From positions 3,652,225-3,716,224 of the forward strand of contig NZ_OY781461.1 in NCBI RefSeq assembly GCF_963676955.1: a DNA stretch of 64,000 bases, read 5' to 3'. A program made the position numbers and the translations under genes. The stretch comes from an uncultured Desulfuromonas sp. GTDB taxonomy: Bacteria > Desulfobacterota > Desulfuromonadia > Desulfuromonadales > Desulfuromonadaceae. The notes beneath the pieces were generated by a model that was not told the origin of the DNA, made no database searches, and saw nothing but the letters and a program-made list of their open reading frames with translations. Position 1 is the first letter of the stretch, and each line of letters opens with the position of its first letter. Shown piece by piece: positions 43,863 to 51,446 of the stretch.

Positions 43863-46800
43863 TTACTTCAGTAAGGCTTTAACGCGATTAAACTGCTGCA
43901 GGTAATACTGCTGGAGGTTCAGATCAAAATTATAGGTCTGTTTCAGGCAGCTCGCACCACAATGCCGCTCCATATATTCCCGTGCGGTTAAAGGGATATT
44001 CTCGACAAAGCAGGGGACTTTAACACCGGCATTGGCTCCCCCTTTGAGAAGCTGTTCCACAACGGCAGCATTCATCTTAAAAGCAGCACGATGAAGCGGT
44101 GGTTCAGATCCGGAAAGATTGGGATTCGCGCCGTTCTGAATCAGCAGTGCCGTCATGCGGCCGCTGATCGCCCTTTTTGCCTGGGCAAAGGCAATGCCCT
44201 CATCGGGAATTCCCAGTGACTCCGGCACATATTGCAACCCGGCAGCATGATACAGGGCCGTATTGCGCCATTCATCCCCGGCATTAGGGTCTGCTCCAGA
44301 GTTTAAAAACAGTGCCAGAAGTTTTTCAGCCCCGTATTCAGCGGCATAGATCAACGGCGTCATGTCATCATATAAGCGTATTTCAATCGGCAGCCCCGCT
44401 TCGAGGAGTTGCCGCCCTTTGCGGACATCATCATTCTCAATGGCATCTTCTATCGCCGACGCCATCTCGTTGATGGGCATGGTCGGCTTGTTCGCTTTAA
44501 CCGTCACCGCTCCGCGGCCTTGGGCCACCTTGCCGTTGGCGTCTATGACGTTCACATCCAATGCCGCAGTCAGATCACGGCCTGTTGCAATTGCCGTAAC
44601 CGTCCCTTTAAGCTGTCCCGGCGCGTAGCCCAGAGTCAGACCTGTTCCCGGATTCAGACTCACCTGATAGGGCGCCTTGAATCCTTGTGGCAAATCGATA
44701 GCAAACACCCCGCCGTTCCCGGATTTGAGAGTCCGTGGCAGTTTCACCTCGGCCCGGTAATCAACGACTTTGAACTCGCGTGATACGCGACGTGTCAGAC
44801 CGGCATGATCCGTAATTTCCGCCGTGAAAACACCCTCTTCACCCGAGGTTACAGATCCGTCAGGAATCGTGAAACCGATACGAAAAGGTGGTTGTTCGCC
44901 CTGTTTAGGACGTTTTACGGTGACACTGTCAATCACCCGGCCGGTTTTCTTTCTGGCACTCAGGGTGATCGCAACCTGCTTAATACTTTGATCCAGTCCG
45001 TAATAGACATAAAAGAGCAGAGGTTCCCCAGGATGAAAAACCGATTTGGGGGTCATGTTGTGTTGATTGTCTGTGATGAGTGCCCGATTTATTTTTATCT
45101 TATCCTTCAAGCTGAATTCAGCACGGGCCTGAACCCGATTGTCCGGATCAGCGACCAGATAATGGGTAAGGGCGACAACATAGGTACCACTTGAAAATTT
45201 CTCCGGCCTGAACCTGAAAGTATAGTCCTTTTCCGGATGAACTTCAGTCAGGGTCTCCTGTTTGCTTAATCCTTCAAGGGGAGTGCCGTTATGATCATAC
45301 ACCTGCCAGAACAGTGTGGTAACGACAGGTTCACGGCTTTTTACCGGTTTGAGCTGTGCCGTAAAACGCAGGATATCCGCATTCTGAATCAGATCATTCC
45401 CGAGAGGAATCATGGTCTCTTTTTCAATAAAGCCTTTGACGGTAAAAGCAGACAACACGACTCGGTCGGGTTGTAGTGTCACGTCACACTGTTGGTGGGC
45501 AATGATCGAAGAAACACCCTGTGTTTTTTCCTCCAGGATGCGTACCGCAATGCTGTGGGAACCGGGTTTCAGATCGACCGTTTTTAAAAGAAACCTGTTG
45601 CTACCGTTCCTGTCCGCAGTAGCCATTTTGAACAGATGACCGTCCACAAGCCATTGGACCTCATATCCGTCGCTCCAGTTGCCTATTTTCGCGACATAAA
45701 ACGTCACAACCTCACCAGCGGCAACCTCACCTTGCACGAGTGCGCCGTCATAAGAATCGAGCCTGGCGACGATATCTCCCAGCTCTGCTTTTTGATTCAT
45801 CTTAAATCGGGCATCGGTAAAATCAGCCTGAAGCCCACTTGATGTTTCAAAAGCTCTCAGCATCACGTTGTATTCACCAAAGGTCAGTGCCGGAACCTTA
45901 AAGGTCAGCTCTGCTGCATTTTCTTCGTCGGCCAAAGACTCTTTTATTTTTATATTTTTTCCTTCAGGTGTGATCAGTTCCCACCTGAGAAAATAATCAG
46001 AGGTCCATGTCTCGTTTTTGTCCGTGATAAACGAGATCTCATCACCGGGCCGGACCTGACCGGAATACATTCCATTGTTCACCACGATGGAAAGCCCGCC
46101 AAGGTCGAAGGTTTCACTGCGCTGGATAAAATCATGTAATTTCTCGCTCTGAAGTTTCTTTGATTGCTGTCTGGAAAAATCTGCGATGAAATTATTGCCG
46201 ATATCCGTGACCGTTGCGGCCCCCTCTTCCACAGCGTTTTTTCCGGAAAGCAACGGATCGATGGTCATGGAAGAGACGGTCTGATAGATCATCTTCGTAC
46301 TGACACGAGCCATACTGGTGACCGGGTGCGTTTTCCAGTCGCCATATTCTCCGCGCGCCATCATATTTTTGATATAGACCTTCTCCTCCTCATCAACCTG
46401 CCATCCTCTCTCCATGGCATCGATCACCGGGATGGGGGAAAGCTCAATGGCGGCAAGGGCGATGGTCTTCAGAGCCGTTGCACTGCGAGAATCTTTTTGG
46501 TCAAAATTGATAAAGAGATGGTTGCCCTGTTTCGCCTGATCAAGGGCCTCCTTTATGGAAAGGAGATCACCGACCATACCTGCGCCCTGCCCTGCCTTTG
46601 CCAGTGAAAGATCAGGCCGTTTAAACCTGGACGTTTTTTTCTTGGCTATTTTCAATGATTCGATCTGACCGCTCACCCGTTGATTCACATCACCGAGTTG
46701 CTTATAGACATCAGGCTCAAGGGCAGTGAGATCCGCTTTGAGTTTCTTGATATCCGTGCGGCTGGTGCCGTTCACCTTTTTAATTTCCGTTATGGCTTTC

Positions 46801-47687
46801 TGAAATGTCTCGGGAAGTCGCCCGACATCATAGCCCTGTTTTTCATACCCGGCCCGCAAGGCCTCAAGAGACTCAACCCCCTTTTTTAGCTGAACCGTTC
46901 CTTCGATCTCATGCATCTCGCATTGATCGTGAAGGGCTCTGACTTCTTCCTGGCTCAATCCGCCCTTGTTTATCCGCTGTTCGATCTCTTTGGCCTGACG
47001 GTACTGTTCATCGGCCTTTTCAAGATACATTCTGGCCAGTCCTTCAGGGTCCTTTAAACGTGTAAAGCCCTTTTTCGTTCGAACCACATTGGGTGTAGAA
47101 AGCACTTTTTTCTGACCGTTTACTTCAAAAACCCTGATCGTCCCCACATCGGAATAGTCGGCACCAGCCTCCATGTGAAAACGGTCTGTGGGGAGCTGCC
47201 GGTACTTTGCAGCGTGTTCTTTAACCGCATCGGGTGACGTATGCGCATCCACCTTCATACCGGTTTTTTGTGCAAACTCTTTATAGTAAACCGCCTCCCA
47301 TTGATCGACCGGCACCTCGATCCACCGATCCAGTTCAACCTCGACCAGCACCCGGACATCCCTGTCCGTATTGACGGAGATTCCATTTTGACCGGGCGTC
47401 CGAAAATCATGGGTGACGATTCGTTTGCCCTCATACTCGGGCATCTGTTCGAGGTGTTTGATCACGGCATCGTCAACAGGTTGGTACACCTGCGTTTCAA
47501 GAGTCTTTGTAAATGACTCTTTGCTCTGTGCGGTTCCGTGTTCTTTAAGGTCTCTTGTTTTCCGCGAATCGGAAAAGGTCTCCAGTACGGATTCAAGATG
47601 CTCAAAATCAGGCTCTGCTGCCATGGTGGGAAAGTATGAAGCAGACAGGACAATAATCATCAGGATAATTCTGATGTGCCTCTTCAT
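43863..47687 (-). CDS. Large exported protein with Ig-like middle and C-terminal ankyrin repeats
   Basis: This 1,274-residue protein has a signal peptide (about 1-24, ending PTMAA). The first 500 residues are largely helical, with charged coiled-coil-like stretches. About 520-1060 consist of repeated beta-rich modules that resemble Ig-like domains (for example FRLEW/GTYVVAL-type strands). The last 200 residues hold at least three ankyrin repeats (MTPLIYAAEYGAEKLLALFL, NTALYHAAGL, EPPLHRAAFKMNAA), unusual for a secreted protein. I know of no described protein with this order. The start at 47687 has GGAGGGG upstream and overlaps the stop of the TPR gene by four bases (ATGA). It is the main gene of the block at 43253-50968. 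Confidence 0.8.
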   Translation of the reverse strand: MKRHIRIILMIIVLSASYFPTMAAEPDFEHLESVLETFSDSRKTRDLKEHGTAQSKESFTKTLETQVYQPVDDAVIKHLEQMPEYEGKRIVTHDFRTPGQNGISVNTDRDVRVLVEVELDRWIEVPVDQWEAVYYKEFAQKTGMKVDAHTSPDAVKEHAAKYRQLPTDRFHMEAGADYSDVGTIRVFEVNGQKKVLSTPNVVRTKKGFTRLKDPEGLARMYLEKADEQYRQAKEIEQRINKGGLSQEEVRALHDQCEMHEIEGTVQLKKGVESLEALRAGYEKQGYDVGRLPETFQKAITEIKKVNGTSRTDIKKLKADLTALEPDVYKQLGDVNQRVSGQIESLKIAKKKTSRFKRPDLSLAKAGQGAGMVGDLLSIKEALDQAKQGNHLFINFDQKDSRSATALKTIALAAIELSPIPVIDAMERGWQVDEEEKVYIKNMMARGEYGDWKTHPVTSMARVSTKMIYQTVSSMTIDPLLSGKNAVEEGAATVTDIGNNFIADFSRQQSKKLQSEKLHDFIQRSETFDLGGLSIVVNNGMYSGQVRPGDEISFITDKNETWTSDYFLRWELITPEGKNIKIKESLADEENAAELTFKVPALTFGEYNVMLRAFETSSGLQADFTDARFKMNQKAELGDIVARLDSYDGALVQGEVAAGEVVTFYVAKIGNWSDGYEVQWLVDGHLFKMATADRNGSNRFLLKTVDLKPGSHSIAVRILEEKTQGVSSIIAHQQCDVTLQPDRVVLSAFTVKGFIEKETMIPLGNDLIQNADILRFTAQLKPVKSREPVVTTLFWQVYDHNGTPLEGLSKQETLTEVHPEKDYTFRFRPEKFSSGTYVVALTHYLVADPDNRVQARAEFSLKDKIKINRALITDNQHNMTPKSVFHPGEPLLFYVYYGLDQSIKQVAITLSARKKTGRVIDSVTVKRPKQGEQPPFRIGFTIPDGSVTSGEEGVFTAEITDHAGLTRRVSREFKVVDYRAEVKLPRTLKSGNGGVFAIDLPQGFKAPYQVSLNPGTGLTLGYAPGQLKGTVTAIATGRDLTAALDVNVIDANGKVAQGRGAVTVKANKPTMPINEMASAIEDAIENDDVRKGRQLLEAGLPIEIRLYDDMTPLIYAAEYGAEKLLALFLNSGADPNAGDEWRNTALYHAAGLQYVPESLGIPDEGIAFAQAKRAISGRMTALLIQNGANPNLSGSEPPLHRAAFKMNAAVVEQLLKGGANAGVKVPCFVENIPLTAREYMERHCGASCLKQTYNFDLNLQQYYLQQFNRVKALLK

Positions 47688-48676
47688 TGTGCCCCTCCCT
47701 GTTCCCAAAGAGCCAGCAGATACCTGGCGTATTCCAGAGAATCATTTTGGGGGTCAAGGGAGGGATCATTGATTGAAAAGAGGATCTTTAAATAATCCGC
47801 AGCATGTTTATCTCCCTTGGCTCTCATAAGGACAGCCTGGTTGATTATTTTCCAGCGATCCCAGCGGCGCCGGCCAGTGGCGTCTCCTGCCGTCATTTCA
47901 GGCAGGTGGGAAATATAATCCAGACCCGCCTGAATACGGCCATCGGCGATGTAACAGAAGGTAAGCTGGCTCAGCACGGCAGGAGTCCACATGGTTTCAC
48001 TTTCGGCCATGAGCATTTTAAACTGCTCAATGGCCGACCAGTACCGGCCCTGTTCCATTAAAACCTGGGCCAGCAGAAGCTGGGCCCGGCCGTTTGCTCG
48101 ATTGATCGCTACCGCATGGACAAGAGCATCGGCCGCCTTTTCCATGGCTTCAGGTGTGGCCTTCATCTCACTGTAGAGCATACCCAGCATAAGCCATGCG
48201 TCGTCATTGTCAGACATCAGATGTACGGATGATTCGGCATAAAGAAGAGCCCTTTGATAATCGTCCACACGCGAGTTTTGTTGCCAGTTTTTATAGAGTT
48301 GTGCCGCATGTCTGAGCCTTATACGGCTCAGTTGCCACAGCAGGAGAGGAGACGGTGTTTTTTCTTTTTCTATTTGAGCAACAACCTTTTCCTCATCAGG
48401 GAAAAGTGGGGAGGTCTTCTGCGGCAAAGCCTGTTCAGCCATGAGCGATGAAGAACCGACTGAGAGTGACAGAAAAAGAACGAGTGCAGAAATGAAGGTG
48501 AACGCCCTGGTGAGCCTCCGGCAAAAAGACTCGTAAAGCCCCTGGCTGGACGGCCAAAATCGACGGCTTGATTGACAACCCGTCGCTTTTGTCACCTTTT
48601 GAAAATGACAGGGTTCAAAAATGTGTTTGCAAAAAGTCAGGAACGGCTTTTGGCAAAAGCCTCTGCTGTTATTCAT
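47684..48676 (-). CDS. TPR-repeat exported or membrane protein
   Basis: This protein of about 330 residues has a hydrophobic segment at about 57-80 ending in MAEQ, preceded by a long polar N-terminus. The remainder holds tetratricopeptide-like helices (ALLYAESSVHLMSDND, ALVHAVAINRANGRAQLLLA, WSAIEQFKMLM). I chose the ATG at 48676 because GAGGAG stands just before it; the open frame runs 13 codons further. The long leader is odd for a signal peptide, so the true start is uncertain. It overlaps the next gene by four bases, which points to translational coupling. TPR proteins often act as assembly scaffolds. Confidence 0.75.
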   Translation of the reverse strand: MNNSRGFCQKPFLTFCKHIFEPCHFQKVTKATGCQSSRRFWPSSQGLYESFCRRLTRAFTFISALVLFLSLSVGSSSLMAEQALPQKTSPLFPDEEKVVAQIEKEKTPSPLLLWQLSRIRLRHAAQLYKNWQQNSRVDDYQRALLYAESSVHLMSDNDDAWLMLGMLYSEMKATPEAMEKAADALVHAVAINRANGRAQLLLAQVLMEQGRYWSAIEQFKMLMAESETMWTPAVLSQLTFCYIADGRIQAGLDYISHLPEMTAGDATGRRRWDRWKIINQAVLMRAKGDKHAADYLKILFSINDPSLDPQNDSLEYARYLLALWEQGGAQ

Positions 48677-48721
48677 TTCTCTCCTCATTGCTGCCATGCC
48701 TGTAAATACGCACAACAGTTG

Positions 48722-49204
48722 TCAGACGGTGGCATCAAGCCTTGTCAGGGGCACGACGTTTTTGCAACGGAAGGTGATCCCGACATGATGCAAGGCGGAC
48801 TCAAGTCTCTTGACCGCCTTGAATGCCGTCTTCTGGTTGATAAACCCTTCCTTGGCAAAGGCCACGGCTTTAAAACGTCCGTTCTCTGAAAATTCATCAA
48901 GGTCTGGAATACAGACCACAGCCGGGTTGGCATTGAGCCAACCCGCACGGATCTTATAGGAGCAACTACAGGAGCAACTTTCTTCATCCAGGCAAGACCC
49001 GATCGTCTTTAAACTGTCGATAACTTGCTGTGTTTCAGGACGATCAAAATCATAAAATTCCGCGACAAAAACAGTAACATCATTTAAGGCTTGTCCTGCC
49101 TGAACACCCAAGAATGACGGTATGGCAAAACAGAACATTGAATCCGGGATGTTAATGGCACAATCCATCTCAGGAAGGCATTTAAACAATTGATTGAGCT
49201 GCAT
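48722..49204 (-). CDS. Hypothetical Cys-rich cytoplasmic protein
   Basis: This 160-residue protein has no clear signal peptide or membrane helix. A cysteine-rich segment (about 72-83, CLDEESCSCSCSY) may bind metal. I recognise no domain. It follows the LamG-PDZ gene by 18 bases and precedes the TPR gene by 45, so it is the only non-exported member of the block, perhaps a regulator or chaperone. The ribosome site is moderate (AAGGTGATGAGAC). Confidence 0.65.
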   Translation of the reverse strand: MQLNQLFKCLPEMDCAINIPDSMFCFAIPSFLGVQAGQALNDVTVFVAEFYDFDRPETQQVIDSLKTIGSCLDEESCSCSCSYKIRAGWLNANPAVVCIPDLDEFSENGRFKAVAFAKEGFINQKTAFKAVKRLESALHHVGITFRCKNVVPLTRLDATV

Positions 49205-49222
49205 GTCTCATCACCTTTGTCA

Positions 49223-50968
49223 CTAATCGAGCACAGTGCCCTGAACACGGCTTTCTTCGCCAGGGGTTCCAGTATTGCCGGGGTTGTTGAGCACAGGGAT
49301 ATGACCACCGGCCTCAACAACCTCTCCGTTAAGGTTGATATAGGCCTGTTTTTCAGGATTCATCTCTGCCGGGAGCTTAAGCGATGACGGATCTTTGGTC
49401 CCCAAAAAATAGGCGAGTTTTTTAGGATCCTTATACAGGGGATAAAAGTATTTGTTGTAGGGGATTATATGATGGCGGGTTACCTGTAATTTTCCCTGTT
49501 CCAGGAGTTTTTCATAGGCCGCTCCTGAACCCTGTTCCAGGGCAATGGCAAGCGCCTCAAGCACTGCAGCGATTTCATCGGAAAAATAGGACATCACATC
49601 AGCAGGATACCGTTTGGCGCGCTTGCGGACTTCCATTGAGGCCTGCATCACCAGTGAGGGGTGGCCTGAATAGGCCGCCAGCATGCCGTATTCAAGCAGG
49701 CGGAAAAAAGCATTGGCCGTAGCCGAGCTGTTGAACAGTCCTTCAACCAGTGCAAAACTGAACTCCTTGTTTGAACCGGCACGGTTAACCTTGAGCGTCA
49801 CAGTATCTCCGGGAGATTTTTTATTTAAATAGTCGGTGATAGCGTCTCGATGTTTAAAAGGTCTTCCATCTATTTCAACAATAATATCATTAAGCCGCAC
49901 CCCCGCCTGGTATGAAGGAACCTCCTTAAACATGTAACTGACCTTAACCCCCTGCGAGGTGTTTTCCATTAAAAACCCGGGTTTGGCGCACGTATCCAAG
50001 TGTGTAAGGGTCTGGTAATTGGCAAGAACAATTTCTCCCAAAAAACGGGGAGGCACATCTATTTTATCCGAAAGCAGGCTGTCGATAGTCACCGATGAGG
50101 TAAGACATCTGATCTGATAACCCGCTTTATCCAGGGCACGACTGAACATCTCTGCGCCTTTGGCATAAAATCCGGCCCGTAACATCTCTTTTGCCTCATC
50201 AAGCTCGCTGAAGATATTCATCCTGGGAGCCGGACTCAGCAACTCAGGATGATTCAGAATATCCTCAACCTCTTTTTCGCTGAGAACCCGGTCCCAGACA
50301 ACAACATTATCGAGACTTCCCTTGAATTGCTTGCTGGCCTCACCATAGTTGTGGCTCATCCCCAGTCTGACCGTATCAGCTCCTTCGCCGGAATTCGTGT
50401 TTGTGATGGTCTTTTTTATGATGTTCTGATTTTTGACATACACGGATGCCCGTTGCTGCGCATCATCAAAGGTCGCAACAACAAGCCGCCATTCATTCAT
50501 GGGAATATCTATCCCCCCGGATCGTTTCCCGGCCTGAATACTTACGCCCTTTATGTCCGGTCGATTTTCAATGGTGATTGAACGGCCTCGACCGTCTTTA
50601 TCGTTCGAAAACAGGCATCCCTGCTGTTCCGGCTTAACCCACATCGCCACACTCATTTGCGGTCGTCTGGACGATTTCACATTGAAATGCAGCTTGGCAT
50701 AACTATACTTGCCGTCAAAAGACATTGCGCCTTTGCTGTGACCAAAGCGGTCCGCAACGGCAGTGGCGCCGATCACTTCCGAAGTGGCCCAGTTAGGACC
50801 AATATCCATGGTATCGCCCTCAAGTGGAAACCAGGCAGACATGCCTTGAAGTACGGCTGGTTCGTCAAGGGAGGCACCATGAACACCCGCAGTAAAAATC
50901 AGAGCTAAAAAAACCGTAGAAAGAAAAACTCGACCCAAGCCCATAGATAATATTTTTTTTAGCTGCAT
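49223..50968 (-). CDS. Exported LamG-like and PDZ-domain protein
   Basis: This 581-residue protein has a signal peptide (about 1-31, ending GVHGA). Residues 40-245 look like a LamG/concanavalin-type fold (WFPLEGDTMDIGPN, MSVAMWVKPEQQG, FKGSLDNVVVWDRVLSEKEV), which usually binds carbohydrate or protein. A helical part follows, then a PDZ domain (about 350-420; SYQAGVRLNDIIVEIDGRPF). There is no protease domain and no catalytic serine motif, so the PDZ part may bind protein ends. GGGGAAAAG precedes the ATG. It is the first gene of the block 50968-43253. Confidence 0.8.
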   Translation of the reverse strand: MQLKKILSMGLGRVFLSTVFLALIFTAGVHGASLDEPAVLQGMSAWFPLEGDTMDIGPNWATSEVIGATAVADRFGHSKGAMSFDGKYSYAKLHFNVKSSRRPQMSVAMWVKPEQQGCLFSNDKDGRGRSITIENRPDIKGVSIQAGKRSGGIDIPMNEWRLVVATFDDAQQRASVYVKNQNIIKKTITNTNSGEGADTVRLGMSHNYGEASKQFKGSLDNVVVWDRVLSEKEVEDILNHPELLSPAPRMNIFSELDEAKEMLRAGFYAKGAEMFSRALDKAGYQIRCLTSSVTIDSLLSDKIDVPPRFLGEIVLANYQTLTHLDTCAKPGFLMENTSQGVKVSYMFKEVPSYQAGVRLNDIIVEIDGRPFKHRDAITDYLNKKSPGDTVTLKVNRAGSNKEFSFALVEGLFNSSATANAFFRLLEYGMLAAYSGHPSLVMQASMEVRKRAKRYPADVMSYFSDEIAAVLEALAIALEQGSGAAYEKLLEQGKLQVTRHHIIPYNKYFYPLYKDPKKLAYFLGTKDPSSLKLPAEMNPEKQAYINLNGEVVEAGGHIPVLNNPGNTGTPGEESRVQGTVLD

Positions 50969-51030
50969 CTTTTCCCCTTTATTCTTATTGTTGGAGACAC
51001 TACTGCCTCATCGTTTTAAATGATCGGTTC

Positions 51031-51039
51031 ATTATATCA
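51031..51039 (-). promoter_or_regulatory. Extended -10 promoter of the LamG-PDZ operon
   Basis: On the minus strand TGATATAAT gives a perfect -10 box with the TG extension. No good -35 box stands 17 bases upstream, as is common for extended -10 promoters. The first gene starts about 60 bases downstream. Confidence 0.5.
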
Positions 51040-51373
51040 AACGTTGTTACAAAAAGGTTTTCAGATGTTCAAAGACATTTGAGAGTACGAGGTACTCGAG
51101 ATTATCTGTCAGATCCATGATGGATAATTACAGTTCAACATTTGAGACTGGATCTCGTGCCCATTTCACAAGGAGTAATCGGGTTACGTATTCGTTGCAT
51201 TTTAGCTCGAAAGAAGCAAGAAATCGAATAGTTCGGTGGGATACTCATATGCAGGGAGTCCTCATCAAAACCAATCGCCTCTATTTCTACCGTCGGGCAT
51301 CTTTGACAGAATAAGCCCGTAAGTGCCGTACAGACACTCATCCACGGCGAAGGCCGAGATGTTCTGTCTTCGA

Positions 51374-51431
51374 CCGCATAAAAAGATAAAACCCGATACA
51401 TTTTTGTATCGGGTTTTATCTTTTTATGCGG
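51374..51431. terminator. Perfect 27-bp palindrome, terminator-like
   Basis: The left arm 51374-51400 (starting CCGCATAAAAAGATAAAA) and the right arm 51405-51431 pair without a mismatch around TTTT. The core ACCCGATACA/TGTATCGGGT is the same as in the tRNA-Leu terminator. It lies 16 bases beyond the stop of the GGDEF-EAL gene at 51447 and ends the chemosensory operon. The length is unusual for a terminator. Confidence 0.85.
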
Positions 51432-51446
51432 TTAAGACTCGATTTT

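Larger units (their letters stand above)
50969..51446. other. Intergenic region upstream of the LamG-PDZ gene
   Basis: These 478 bases hold a promoter on the minus strand (51031-51039) and the giant palindrome at 51374-51431. Small open frames in between have no ribosome site or homology that I can see. The part at about 51360-51430 resembles the tRNA-Leu 3' end plus terminator. Confidence 0.6.

Noticed and set aside
51135-51401. 88-residue minus-strand frame upstream of the LamG-PDZ gene
   Set aside because: It starts inside the palindrome and has no ribosome site or domain.
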